Source: an uncultured Alphaproteobacteria bacterium (GTDB lineage Bacteria; Pseudomonadota; Alphaproteobacteria; CAAHEQ01; UBA3637). From it: DNA of 64,000 nucleotides. The DNA lies in NCBI GenBank assembly GCA_944392555.1, contig CALXWZ010000003.1, forward strand, positions 1 through 64,000, in the 5' to 3' direction. The notes under the pieces were generated by a model. That model saw only the letters and a program-made list of their open reading frames with translations. It made no database searches and was not told where the DNA came from. The position numbers were made by a program, and so were the translations under genes. This document shows, piece after piece, positions 45,945-55,882 of this stretch (its first letter is position 1; each line of letters starts with the position of its first letter).

Positions 45945-47501
45945 TTATTTCCCTGCCAACAAGGCGTCAATCAATTCTTGCACCGTTGGGATATTGCCGT
46001 CTTTATACATCGGATCCGTTCCGAACCGATAGGCTAAATGTCCGGCAAACATTAAGTTGTTATCAATGCTTTCCCCATGCGCAATGGCCGTTAATGTTTT
46101 CGTAATACAGAAAGAACGTGAATCGGGCAATCTATCCAAATGTCCGTTCGCTTGCGACCATCCCGAAAAGGCACATGCCGATAAACAGCCCACACAATTC
46201 GTTCTATCGTGTTTGATTTGTTCATCTTCTTCTTTTGTTAAGAAGATAAGAGATTTATCAGGTGTGCGAACGGCAACGGGTCTTTCCCCTTTTAAGTATT
46301 CATTAGCCCGTTTAAAATCGTGCTCCGTTAAATACACTGTATGCGCTGCCGATACAACAAACGGCTTCACGAAAATACCTTCCGGTTTTTCCACATACGG
46401 CATCTCCGTATCTTTTCGGTCAATCAACGTTTGCAAAAATTTATTGCGCACGGCCGATGAATAAAAACCCGTCGGCGAAAATTGTTGCAAGACAACATCA
46501 TCCGGCTTTAATGCCCGCAAACACCCTTGCCATGCTTTGGCAACCGGACTTTCTTGCGTTAATAACGGACGCGTGCCTAATTGGAAAGCAATCGGACCAA
46601 TCTCTGGATTATCAATAAAATCTTCAAATTCTTTTAAATTCCAAACACCGCCCGCCATAATAATCGGCACATTATCCAATTTATACTCATTCATTTGTTT
46701 ACGCAATGCCACTAACCGCGGATAGGGATTTTCCGGCTTTGTCGGGTCTTCCGAGTTAGATAAGCCGTTGTGTCCGCCGGCCAACCAAGGATCTTCATAC
46801 ACAACCCCGCCCAAATACTCGGGGCAGTTTTTATAACTGCGCAACCACAAGGCTCTGAACGCCCGTGCCGATGAAATAATCGGATAATAAAATAAACCGT
46901 ATTTAGAAGCAATTTCCGCTAATTTATACGGCATACCCGCTCCGCAGGTAATCCCGTGCACCAATTTATGCACCTCGCCCAACATACCGTCAACCACGGG
47001 AACGGCATCGCCCATTCGTTTTTGATATTGAAAACGAATTTTGCCGAGCGTTTGTTGCACTTTTTCACCCACCGCTTCCAATCTTTCCTGATACTTCTCC
47101 GGCGCTTTTTGCTTTAAGTTGCCGACTAATGTTTCGCAGGAATTCATCACACCTTCCAAAATCGGAATACTGCCACCCATTTCCCATAAAACATTCATAT
47201 GAATCCGACCGTTTCCGCCCGAAATTTCATGCGCGATCTTCGCTTGCGAAATACCGCCTTTAATTGACATTTCAATCAATTCGTTATGACGCTCTGCCCG
47301 TGTGCGCCGCGTGTAAACTTTCGGAACGATTTTGCCTTGTTCATCCACAATATCCGCAAACACACCCGAAATTGTTCCAACGGCTCCCGCTTTTGCCCAT
47401 GCGCCCGATGAATGACCGTCCGAAACGGCAATACCCTTACCGCCCTCAATCAACGGAATAACTTCTTTACCGGAAATCACAATCGGATTTAATTTTTTCA
47501 T
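45945..47501 (-). CDS. nitronate monooxygenase-like flavin oxidoreductase
   Basis: 518 residues, longer than typical nitronate monooxygenases (about 320-360). The core TIM barrel has GIAVSDGHSSGAWAKAGAVG, GGNGRIHMNVL, PIIMAGGVWNLKEFEDFI and GPIAFQLGTRPLLTQES, the FMN/phosphate-site pattern of the 2-nitropropane dioxygenase family. A C-terminal part (about 380-518) is extra and holds a Cys cluster CVGCLSACAFSGW that could bind metal or FeS. Start at 47501 (MKKLNPIVI), with AGAGG upstream. Substrate unknown; FabK-like enoyl reductase activity is an alternative for the fold. Confidence 0.75.
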   Translation of the reverse strand: MKKLNPIVISGKEVIPLIEGGKGIAVSDGHSSGAWAKAGAVGTISGVFADIVDEQGKIVPKVYTRRTRAERHNELIEMSIKGGISQAKIAHEISGGNGRIHMNVLWEMGGSIPILEGVMNSCETLVGNLKQKAPEKYQERLEAVGEKVQQTLGKIRFQYQKRMGDAVPVVDGMLGEVHKLVHGITCGAGMPYKLAEIASKYGLFYYPIISSARAFRALWLRSYKNCPEYLGGVVYEDPWLAGGHNGLSNSEDPTKPENPYPRLVALRKQMNEYKLDNVPIIMAGGVWNLKEFEDFIDNPEIGPIAFQLGTRPLLTQESPVAKAWQGCLRALKPDDVVLQQFSPTGFYSSAVRNKFLQTLIDRKDTEMPYVEKPEGIFVKPFVVSAAHTVYLTEHDFKRANEYLKGERPVAVRTPDKSLIFLTKEEDEQIKHDRTNCVGCLSACAFSGWSQANGHLDRLPDSRSFCITKTLTAIAHGESIDNNLMFAGHLAYRFGTDPMYKDGNIPTVQELIDALLAGK

Positions 47502-47682
47502 ACAAACCTCTTTCATCAATGTTAAAATAATGAACAGAGTTTAACAATCTTTTTCAAAAAACGCAACGAAAAAACGATTTTTTCTGTATTTTATTAAAAA
47601 AAGCAAACAGAATGCTTGTAATTTTCGGAAAATCGGGCAATATTGAAAACAGATGAGCAACAAACGCCGTGTAGGAGAAATC

Positions 47683-49674
47683 ATGCTGTATTTAACCGGA
47701 GATGAGATTGCAAAAAATAAATTAATTAAAATTGCGCGCAAGTGCCATCTGCCTTTATGGCCGAATGAGGAAGAACCGTTTTTACATCAAACGGATTTCC
47801 GCAATATGCCCGATTCCGTTTGTGTTTTAGCGGAAGATTTTACCAACACGCGTTTGCAAGCCTTATTTCAGATGAAGATAACGGCACTGATTGATGCCAA
47901 CGCCTCCCCAAAAAGCATTCTTGATTTTATTGAACGGCATAAAAACCGATCATTTAATAACGGTCTCGGATTTTTGTTGACGGGTCCCGTTATTTACCAA
48001 TTTGATATTGCCCAAGTGTTTGCAACCGCGCTCAAAGAGAGATTTCATTTTTCGGATTTTCGATTTGATTCCATTCATCTGGCTTTGCATGAAGCGCTCG
48101 TTAACGGGTTGATTCACGGGAATCTACATCTTACCAGCAAAATGCGTCAATCGGCCGATTCTTATGTTTCCTATACGGAACTTTTACGCAAACGTCTTAA
48201 TTCTCCCGCTTTTGCACGCAAAGCGATTGATATTTCTGCCGAATGGTCCAGCACAAAAATGAAAATCGTTATCCGCGATGAGGGTATGGGATATTCTTTA
48301 TCCGAAATTTTGAAAAATCCGCCGTCGGTTGAATCTAAAACAGGACGCGGTTTGCGCATTATTGCAAGCGCCGCCGATTCATGCACGATTGATAATTACG
48401 GCCGAGAAATTGCCTTATCCTTTTTAAAGGAAACGAAGACAAAGCCCGATACCGTTTCGCCCGTTACCGCGGTTGAACACCAAGTGGCTTCAACAAAAGA
48501 AAATCTTTCTTGTTGTAAAGTGTTAATTGTGGAAGATGATGAAAGCAATCAGGCACTGGTAGCCGGATTATTGGCGCAAATCGGGATTGTGCAAATTGAA
48601 GTTGCCAAAGACGGGGTGGAGGGTTTAAATAAAGTGCTTTCTTTTGAACCCGACTTAATCATATTGGATATTACCATGCCGAAATTAGACGGATTTGAAG
48701 TTTTATGGCGCTTAAAATCGGTTGAAAGCACGCGCTCCATTCCCGTTTTAATTCAAACGGCATCCGATACGCGAGAAGCCCGCGATAAAACTTTTAAAGC
48801 CGGCGCGTCCGATTTTATTACCAAACCCGTTAATCCGCTGGAATTTTTTGCCCGCGTGCGTATTCATCTTGAAAACAGACTGCTCGTTAAACGCCTGCAA
48901 CAGCGTTTAAAACAAATCCAAACGGAATTATCAACGGCGCAAAATATGCAAATCAGTTTACTGCCTTGCCCGACAACCATTCAAGATATTCGCAATCGCT
49001 ATCGGCTCAATATTGTTTCGCATTTTGAGCCATCCGACAAACTCGGCGGTGATTTTTGGCAAACCATTCCGCTTTCAAATAATCGTATCGGCATTTATCT
49101 GTGCGATTTTTCGGGGCATGGATTGGCTACCGCTTTAAACACATTTCGTTTGCACACACTGATTTTCCAAATGCGGATGACGATTCAAAAACCGTCGGAC
49201 TTTTTAGACGAACTGAATCGTCAACTGTGTGCTTTATTACAACGCGGGCAATTTGCTACTTTCTTCTTCGGCATTTTTGACGCCGAGCAACAAACACTGA
49301 CATACGCCGGAGCCGGCAGTCCGCCCCCGTTTCTTTGGAACGGAAAACGCGCCACATCACTTTCAACAAAAGGCTTACCGCTCGGCATTTCGGAAAAAGC
49401 AACGCATGAAAACCATACCTGCACGTTTAGACCGGGCTACCGTTTGTTTTTATACAGTGATGCATTGACGGAAAATCCAAACGCAAAAGGCGAACGGCTC
49501 GGCAAGAAAGGGCTTTTACCGCTTGTTAAACAAGCATTTAAAACGCCCGATTTAAAAGAAGGCATGCGAGAATTAACCGATCGCTTTTTTACCTTTGCAC
49601 CTCCGCCACCGCAAGATGACATTACCATTGTGTTTATTGAAGGTCAGTCATTAGAGGGGAGAGAAACCGCATGA
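47683..49674 (+). CDS. HATPase-REC-PP2C fusion: partner-switch type stress regulator
   Basis: 663 residues with three modules. Residues 105-250 are an RsbW-like serine-kinase ATPase (N box LALHEALVNGLIHGN, G1 RDEGMGY, G2 SKTGRGLRII). Residues 279-395 are a receiver with Asp329 in LIILDITMP. Residues 430-655 are a SpoIIE/RsbU-type PP2C phosphatase (KLGGDFWQTIPL, YLCDFSGHGLATAL, AGAGSPPPFLW, YSDALTENPN, PPQDDITIVFI). Start at 47683, where TAGGAGAAATC precedes the ATG. It overlaps rsmE by 4 nt. Having kinase-like and phosphatase modules on one chain with a phospho-switch is unusual. Confidence 0.85.
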   Translation: MLYLTGDEIAKNKLIKIARKCHLPLWPNEEEPFLHQTDFRNMPDSVCVLAEDFTNTRLQALFQMKITALIDANASPKSILDFIERHKNRSFNNGLGFLLTGPVIYQFDIAQVFATALKERFHFSDFRFDSIHLALHEALVNGLIHGNLHLTSKMRQSADSYVSYTELLRKRLNSPAFARKAIDISAEWSSTKMKIVIRDEGMGYSLSEILKNPPSVESKTGRGLRIIASAADSCTIDNYGREIALSFLKETKTKPDTVSPVTAVEHQVASTKENLSCCKVLIVEDDESNQALVAGLLAQIGIVQIEVAKDGVEGLNKVLSFEPDLIILDITMPKLDGFEVLWRLKSVESTRSIPVLIQTASDTREARDKTFKAGASDFITKPVNPLEFFARVRIHLENRLLVKRLQQRLKQIQTELSTAQNMQISLLPCPTTIQDIRNRYRLNIVSHFEPSDKLGGDFWQTIPLSNNRIGIYLCDFSGHGLATALNTFRLHTLIFQMRMTIQKPSDFLDELNRQLCALLQRGQFATFFFGIFDAEQQTLTYAGAGSPPPFLWNGKRATSLSTKGLPLGISEKATHENHTCTFRPGYRLFLYSDALTENPNAKGERLGKKGLLPLVKQAFKTPDLKEGMRELTDRFFTFAPPPPQDDITIVFIEGQSLEGRETA

Positions 49675-50366
49675 TTCGCTTATTTATACCACAGCACTTA
49701 ACCGCCGATACCCTCATTTCTCCCGATGAAAAACAAATCCATTATTTGAAACACGTTATGCGTCTGCAAGAAGGAGAACATGTGGCTTTGTTTAACAGCA
49801 AAGACGGCACATGGGTTGCCGATTATCACACCGTCGGAAAAAAAGGGGCGCAACTTACCGTTACCGAAAAAATTGCCGAGCAACAAAACAGAGCAAGATG
49901 CATTCTCTGCCCGGCACTGATTAAAAAAGAAAATATGGATTTTGTGCTTCAAAAGGCAACGGAGTTAGGTGTTACGGAAATTCGCCCCGTTATAACAGCA
50001 CGCACGGTTGTGCGTCAGATGAACATGGCACGCGGGGAAGCCATTATCACCGAGGCTTGCGAACAATGCGAACGCAATGATATACCCGCGCTTTATCCGC
50101 CCCAAACGCTCACCGCTTTGCTATCGGCATTCACACCTGATGTAACGGTTATTCATCTGGCGGAAAGACAAGCCTCCTCTGCCAAACTTTCGCCCGATAT
50201 GATTCCGGCGTTTATTATCGGACCCGAAGGCGGGTTTACATCGGAAGAAAATACATTGATACAAGCGCACCCCGCAACGCGCGTTATTCATCTGGGCACA
50301 ACCGTTTTACGTGCCGAAACCGCTGCGCTGGCTACTTTATCGGCTTGGCAATTTCGTTTGTTTTAA
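49671..50366 (+). CDS. rsmE: 16S rRNA (uracil1498-N3)-methyltransferase
   Basis: 231 residues. N-terminal PUA-like domain (HYLKHVMRLQEGE), SPOUT knot with LQKATELGVTEIRPV, EACEQCERN, IIGPEGGFTSEE and HLGTTVLRAETA, all RsmE motifs. It methylates U1498 of 16S rRNA using S-adenosylmethionine. The ATG overlaps the preceding stop (ATGA). Confidence 0.95.
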   Translation: MIRLFIPQHLTADTLISPDEKQIHYLKHVMRLQEGEHVALFNSKDGTWVADYHTVGKKGAQLTVTEKIAEQQNRARCILCPALIKKENMDFVLQKATELGVTEIRPVITARTVVRQMNMARGEAIITEACEQCERNDIPALYPPQTLTALLSAFTPDVTVIHLAERQASSAKLSPDMIPAFIIGPEGGFTSEENTLIQAHPATRVIHLGTTVLRAETAALATLSAWQFRLF

Positions 50367-50421
50367 CACAATTTCGGAATATAAAAAAATTCAATTTATG
50401 CGTTTTTTTTGCAAATTTTGT

Positions 50422-50450
50422 TTGCAATTCGGCTTTTTTTTCCGTAAAAT
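50422..50450 (+). promoter_or_regulatory. promoter of the large secreted protein gene
   Basis: TTGCAA (50422-50427), 17-bp spacer, TAAAAT (50445-50450), 34 bp before the ATG. Confidence 0.7.
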
Positions 50451-50483
50451 GAAAGCACTTTATGGATGAATGAAAGGAAAAAA

Positions 50484-52385
50484 ATGCAATTACGTTCTTT
50501 TTTGCTGACAGCCGTTTGTTGCCTTTGGGCAATCAACACCAACGCTCAAACGGCGCAAATTTTGCCCTCTGATTTCAATGCGCAAAACGTATTGGCGGAA
50601 GCGCTCGGAAAAGGAAGTATTCTTGTTTGCAAAGCGGGGCAATGCGTTCAAACGAATCATAACATGAGTCGCGAATATTTATTCAATCAGCTGAAATCAC
50701 TGGCTGATGCCAATATCGGGCAGGATATTGAAATTTGCGAAGGCGATTCAACTACCCGTCAATGTGTTCAAAAAGGCATTTCTTTACTTGTTGCTTCTCC
50801 TGCCATTCAAACGATTGTGCAATTACCGAAAGCCCGTTTAATTGATGCGCGCCCTGTTGAAGATACACCCGGTATTGATTTGATTATTGACTATAAAATG
50901 AAAGCGGGCGGAACATTTCCGCATTGCCAAACAACGTTATCTCGGCTCGGCACACGGCATGCCGGTTCATCGGAGTTAATGTCACCGCACTTTAATTGCG
51001 CATTGACCGAAACGGGAAAAACATTGTTCAGCATTGCTTACCATATTGACTACATTGATTTTGACCAAGGCATTATCGGCGCCCAATATACGATTGCCGC
51101 CGATAACGTATTAACGGGCGCCAATGCCGGCTACGTTTTGATGGATTTTGCAAAAGGCGTTAAAATGGAACCGGGCGAAACATATCCGTATCCCGAACAA
51201 CTGGCTGCTTTGGAAAGCGGTGAGGTAGCAACATTCGATACACCGACGGATATGGAAGCCGTCTGGTTAAAACCAACCCCGTTCTTAAATTTATTAACGC
51301 CGACTTTTGCTCCGAATGATTGTTATACGTTTGAGGGCGGTTGCTCAGCGCAGATGTTAAATAACCCGTCAAGAGCCGTTCCGCCGACATACGCCCCTGC
51401 CGATATGCGTTCGGGCAACCGTAACGTTCCGCCGGCACAAGCGAAATTAGATGCGCTCACACCCCCGAATGTGGCTTCCACAACCGGTTTAATTCAACAA
51501 ACGATGACGGTTACACCCGCTTCGCCTGCCGAACGGCAAACGATTACCACGAAAACAAAGGTCGCCGAAAACGGAAAAATCATTTACAGTGAAGAAGCCA
51601 CACGGCATTATGTGCGCGAAACGGCAAACGGGCCGTTGGTAGAAGATAAATCAAAAGCCGTTGTGCAATCAAGCGGTCAGATGCCGAATGAAGAAACGGT
51701 TAAAAATGCCGAAAAAGAATACGCTGCCATGAAGCAATTTGAGGCACAAACGCAAAAAGCCTTAACTGTCGGAACAAGCGTTGCCGTTCAACCGATACAA
51801 CATACCTCCGCGCAAAGCAAATCTTCAAGCGGTGCAATCGCTGATAATGCAACTTCTGCCAAAACAACACAACCGACGGCACCTCGTCCGCTCGGGCAAC
51901 CGATTACCCAAACAAATGTGGAAGTCATCGTGCCGGACGGCGTGGTATTAACGGAGGCAGAACGGGCTTATATTGAACAACTGGCTGCTTCTGCCGAAGG
52001 GAAGCCCTTACCGTTGCCGAATATACAACCGGAAATCACTATTACCAATAACGGGAACGGGTCAGATGTCGCACTACCGTCTGAAACAAGAACAACACCG
52101 AATAACGGAGCATATCAACAAGCACCTGTATCCGGAAATAATCAAGCACGGATAGGAACACAACCGCAAGGTGTTTTGCCACAACATACACAAATGCAAC
52201 AACTGCCCGTGCAAGGCGCAATGCATCCGGCAGAACAAGCGACAATACCCGTTATCGGTCCAAACGGTTCTACCGTTTCAAATCAGCCGATTACAATCAC
52301 ATCCGATACCACACCCGTGAAAGAGGAACAAACTTCTTTTTGGGATAGCGTCACAGATAATATCAGCAAATGGCTTTATTTTTAG
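50484..52385 (+). CDS. secreted protein of unknown function, low-complexity C-terminal half
   Basis: 633 residues with a signal peptide (MQLRSFLLTAVCC..., cleavage near NAQ-TA). The N-terminal third is ordered, with Cys pairs (LVCKAGQCVQ, ICEGD/RQCVQ, a FPHCQTT...HFNC pair) that may form disulphides. From about residue 290 it is rich in Pro, Thr, Gln and Ala and probably disordered, ending in an amphipathic helix FWDSVTDNISKWLYF. Start at 50484, with GAAAGGAAAAAA upstream. The next gene, an M16 peptidase, is 11 bp downstream, so the two are probably cotranscribed. No family recognised. Confidence 0.75.
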   Translation: MQLRSFLLTAVCCLWAINTNAQTAQILPSDFNAQNVLAEALGKGSILVCKAGQCVQTNHNMSREYLFNQLKSLADANIGQDIEICEGDSTTRQCVQKGISLLVASPAIQTIVQLPKARLIDARPVEDTPGIDLIIDYKMKAGGTFPHCQTTLSRLGTRHAGSSELMSPHFNCALTETGKTLFSIAYHIDYIDFDQGIIGAQYTIAADNVLTGANAGYVLMDFAKGVKMEPGETYPYPEQLAALESGEVATFDTPTDMEAVWLKPTPFLNLLTPTFAPNDCYTFEGGCSAQMLNNPSRAVPPTYAPADMRSGNRNVPPAQAKLDALTPPNVASTTGLIQQTMTVTPASPAERQTITTKTKVAENGKIIYSEEATRHYVRETANGPLVEDKSKAVVQSSGQMPNEETVKNAEKEYAAMKQFEAQTQKALTVGTSVAVQPIQHTSAQSKSSSGAIADNATSAKTTQPTAPRPLGQPITQTNVEVIVPDGVVLTEAERAYIEQLAASAEGKPLPLPNIQPEITITNNGNGSDVALPSETRTTPNNGAYQQAPVSGNNQARIGTQPQGVLPQHTQMQQLPVQGAMHPAEQATIPVIGPNGSTVSNQPITITSDTTPVKEEQTSFWDSVTDNISKWLYF

Positions 52386-52396
52386 GTTATAAATAA

Positions 52397-53725
52397 ATGA
52401 TTAACACAACTACGTTATCTAACGGTATTCGGATTATCGTTGAATCGGTTGTGAATGCCGGCAAAACATCTTTACAGTGTTCTTTCGGTGTCGGTTCTCA
52501 AAACGAACCGCGCGAATTAAACGGTTTGGCTCACTTAACCGAACACGCTTTTTTTCTCGGCACGAAAAATCGCTCGCAAAAAGAAATTCGCCACATTGAA
52601 AATCAATTAGGCATTACGTTAAATGCCGAAACAACGCAAGACAATATCAGTTTTATTGCCGATGTGCTACCCGAAGATTTATCTACCGTGTTAGATGTTT
52701 TTGCCGATATGATTCAAAATCCCGCATTTCCGAAGGAATTATTGCAAAAAGAAAAGAAAATTATTTTAACGGAAATTAAAGATGTGCAGGAAGATGATGA
52801 AAACACGGCCGATAATTTACTCTATAATGCTTCTTTTAAAAGAACTCCGCTCGGGTTGCCGACGGAGGGAAGCGTCAAAACAATTAAAGATATCACCGCG
52901 CAAGATGTTCAAGATTTTTATCATCGCTTTTTTTGCCCCGAAGATTTAATCATCAGTGTTGCGGGCGAAGTGGATTTTGAATCGTTTGCAACACAATGCG
53001 AACGCTTATTCGGGCAATTTGAAAAGGGAGGGGTGCAACCTGCTGTTTCTCCCTCACCGTATTTAGGGGGCGATCGGCGCATTGAATTGGCAGGAGAAAC
53101 CGATTTATTCCGTATGGGATTTCAAAGTGTGCCGTTAAAAGATTCGCGTTCATTTGCCATTGCCGAAATTTGCTCCGATATTTTGGAAGAAAATCTTTTT
53201 GAAGAAATCCGCGAAAATAAAGGATTATTATATGCCATTCATGCCGATAATTGGTTTCATGGGCAAAACTCCGTTTTATGTGTTTCCGCTTCATGCGAAT
53301 CACAAAAAACATCAACTGTTTTGCGTGAAGTCTGTGGCGTTTTGAATCATTTTGAGCAAAAAATCACACCCGAGCAAGTTGAAATTGCCAAAAAGCGCAT
53401 TAAGTTAGATTTTGTGGCTAATAAAGAGACTCTTGCAGATAAAGCCGAATCAAATTGTTTTGATTTGCGCTATTTCGGCAAAATCGTATCAGCAAAAGAG
53501 TTTTATCAAGTGTTAGATACCGTAACACCGCAAGAAGTGGCTGACACCATACAGCAAATGCTTTCATCACGGCTTTCTTTTGCCGGTGTCGGTTATACAC
53601 GCAAAATGCCCTCTTATGATCAGTTAAATCAATGGTTGCGGGGCAAAGAAGAGAAACAAACACTGATACGGCAACAGGCTTCTTTTCCTGCTTGTCGATT
53701 CAAAAAAGTAAATGTAAAAGAATAG
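52397..53725 (+). CDS. M16 (pitrilysin/MPP-like) zinc peptidase, first of a pair
   Basis: 442 residues. The inverted zinc motif HLTEH lies near residue 47, with the third ligand Glu in the later EKKIILTEIKDVQED, so this copy looks catalytically competent. The second M16 domain (about 215-420) includes EICSDILEENLFEEIRENKGLLYAIHAD. It lacks a signal peptide. The paired partner follows at 53745. In alphaproteobacteria such proteins are the closest bacterial relatives of mitochondrial processing peptidase. Start is close to an AT-rich leader without a strong ribosome site. Confidence 0.88.
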   Translation: MINTTTLSNGIRIIVESVVNAGKTSLQCSFGVGSQNEPRELNGLAHLTEHAFFLGTKNRSQKEIRHIENQLGITLNAETTQDNISFIADVLPEDLSTVLDVFADMIQNPAFPKELLQKEKKIILTEIKDVQEDDENTADNLLYNASFKRTPLGLPTEGSVKTIKDITAQDVQDFYHRFFCPEDLIISVAGEVDFESFATQCERLFGQFEKGGVQPAVSPSPYLGGDRRIELAGETDLFRMGFQSVPLKDSRSFAIAEICSDILEENLFEEIRENKGLLYAIHADNWFHGQNSVLCVSASCESQKTSTVLREVCGVLNHFEQKITPEQVEIAKKRIKLDFVANKETLADKAESNCFDLRYFGKIVSAKEFYQVLDTVTPQEVADTIQQMLSSRLSFAGVGYTRKMPSYDQLNQWLRGKEEKQTLIRQQASFPACRFKKVNVKE

Positions 53726-53744
53726 GTGAAGGAAGGAGAGAATA

Positions 53745-54998
53745 ATGCTTCGTCAATCAACATTATCCAACGGTATTCGGGTTATTACGGATTCATCCGA
53801 TACGGCGGAAAGCGTCTCGCTCGGAATTTGGGTTTCCGTCGGCGCCCGATATGAAACGGCCGAAAACAACGGCATTTCACATTGTTTGGAACACATGGCT
53901 TTTAAGGGCACAACAACCCGTTCGGCTTTCCAAATTTCAAAAGAAATAGAAGATGTGGGCGGTATTATCAATGCTTACACCGGCAAAAACGTAACGGCTT
54001 ACTATCTGCGCGTATTAAAAGAGCATCAAGCGCTCGGATTAGATATTATTACCGATATTGTTCAAAATTCCGTCATGGATAAAAATGAATTAGCCAAAGA
54101 GCAAGGTGTTATCATTCAGGAAATCAATATGCAAAATGATACGCCCGATGATTTGGTGTTTGATTATTTCAGCGAAACGGCTTATCCGAATCAACCGCTC
54201 GGTCGCGCTATTTTGGGCACGGTGGATACCGTGCGTCAAATCACGGGCGAAAAATTGTTGGAATATATGCACACGCAATACACAACGAATCGGTTAATCG
54301 TCAGCGCATCGGGTGCTGTTAATCACGATGATTTTGTGACTGCCTGTGAAAAGAAACTTACCAAAATCAGCACGCATACCATGCCCGATGCGGAACCTGC
54401 CCATTATATAGGCGGTGAAAAACGCGTAATCAAACCCCATGAACAAGTCAATTTAGTTTTAGGTTTTGAAAGTTTTTCGTATGAACACCCCGATCATTAT
54501 ACCGCGAATTTACTTTCGGCTATTTTGGGCGGTGGTATGTCATCACGATTATTCCAAGAAATTCGCGAAAAACGCGGGTTGGTTTACTCAATTTATGCGT
54601 ATGATTCGGCCGAAACGGATACAGGCACTTTCGGTATCTATGCCGGCACAGGCGAAAAAGAAGTATCGGAATTGATGCCCGTTTTATGTGATGAATTAGT
54701 CAAATTGCCCGATACGATTACGGAAGAAGAAATTAACCGTGCCAAAGCGCGGGTGCGTGCCGCTCTTTTAATGCGCGCCGAAAATATTTCTTCTCATGCC
54801 GAATCCAATGCGTTGGATTTAATCGTGCATCATCGGATTCGCTCCAAAGAGGAACGGATAGAACGAGTGAATCAAATTACAAAAGAAGATTTAGCACGCG
54901 TAGCCAAAACCATTCTTGCCGGAAAGCCGACTCTTTCCGCTTTGGGACCGATTCAACACGTTATGCCATATGAAGAAGTTATCAATCGGTTGAAATAA
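53745..54998 (+). CDS. M16 (pitrilysin/MPP-like) zinc peptidase, second of a pair
   Basis: 417 residues. The zinc motif HCLEH (in ISHCLEHMAFKGT) and the downstream Glu in EQGVIIQEINMQND are present. The glycine-rich region LLSAILGGGMSSRLFQEIREKRGLVYSIYAYDS is the classic MPP/PqqL-type signature. No signal peptide, so it is probably cytoplasmic. AAGGAGAGAATA precedes the ATG, 19 bp after the first peptidase. Both retain full zinc sites, unlike MPP alpha/beta where one subunit is inactive. Confidence 0.92.
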   Translation: MLRQSTLSNGIRVITDSSDTAESVSLGIWVSVGARYETAENNGISHCLEHMAFKGTTTRSAFQISKEIEDVGGIINAYTGKNVTAYYLRVLKEHQALGLDIITDIVQNSVMDKNELAKEQGVIIQEINMQNDTPDDLVFDYFSETAYPNQPLGRAILGTVDTVRQITGEKLLEYMHTQYTTNRLIVSASGAVNHDDFVTACEKKLTKISTHTMPDAEPAHYIGGEKRVIKPHEQVNLVLGFESFSYEHPDHYTANLLSAILGGGMSSRLFQEIREKRGLVYSIYAYDSAETDTGTFGIYAGTGEKEVSELMPVLCDELVKLPDTITEEEINRAKARVRAALLMRAENISSHAESNALDLIVHHRIRSKEERIERVNQITKEDLARVAKTILAGKPTLSALGPIQHVMPYEEVINRLK

Positions 54999-55063
54999 CA
55001 TGAGGCGATGTATAGTCTATTACTCATTGACAACTTTATCACGTAAAAGGAAGCAAACAGAAA

Positions 55064-55708
55064 ATGCCTGACTTTCAAATAGAAAAAAGTTTGAATATTA
55101 AGGGGCCGATTTTCGGATTGGATGAAGCCGGACGTGGCCCTTGGTGTGGGCCTGTTGTTGCGGCTTGCGCCTACTGGCCGGATTACCAAATGCCCATGTA
55201 TCTGGCGGAACAAATTGATGATTCTAAAAAATTAACGGCTAAAAAACGTGAAAAATTATATGGCGAAATTTTAAAAACATCTTGTATTTACGGTATTGGT
55301 TTTGCATCGGCTGATGAAATTGACGGCTTGAATATTTTAAACGCTACTTTTTTAGCCATGCAACGCGCGTTGGAACAGGTTTATAAAAACACGAGTATCC
55401 GCCCCGAATATGCTTTAATTGACGGTAATCGCACACCGAAAAATTGGTCAATCCCGACGCAAACCGTTGTTAAAGGCGATCACCTTTCGCTTTCCATCGC
55501 AACGGCCTCTGTTTTGGCCAAAGTAACGCGGGATAACTTTATGAAAGAGTTATCCACGCACTTTCCGCAATACGGATGGGATAAAAATATGGGTTACGGC
55601 ACGCAGGAACATATTGATGCTATTCGGCAGTATGGTATCACCCCGTATCACCGTCGCTCTTATGCGCCCATACAAACCTATTTAACTTTGCACCCAAACG
55701 AAAAATAA
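55064..55708 (+). CDS. rnhB: ribonuclease HII
   Basis: 214 residues. Catalytic motifs: GLDEAGRGPWCGPVVAA (Asp-Glu), IDDSKKLTAKKRE, YALIDGNRTP (Asp) and IATASVLAKVTRD (Asp). It removes ribonucleotides and RNA from DNA hybrids. GTAAAAGGAAGC precedes the ATG. Confidence 0.96.
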   Translation: MPDFQIEKSLNIKGPIFGLDEAGRGPWCGPVVAACAYWPDYQMPMYLAEQIDDSKKLTAKKREKLYGEILKTSCIYGIGFASADEIDGLNILNATFLAMQRALEQVYKNTSIRPEYALIDGNRTPKNWSIPTQTVVKGDHLSLSIATASVLAKVTRDNFMKELSTHFPQYGWDKNMGYGTQEHIDAIRQYGITPYHRRSYAPIQTYLTLHPNEK

Positions 55709-55882
55709 TCGCACTTATAAATACCGCAACATAATGAATAAGTAAGCATAATTGCTCTTGATAAATCGGTGATGATGAGTTGTGTATCTACTCTCAAATC
55801 ACACATTCTTGTTTAAGTAAAAGAAAAAAACGGTAAAAAGCCACTCTCTGCATCAATCGTTTTTAGATGACCGAACGCTTCG

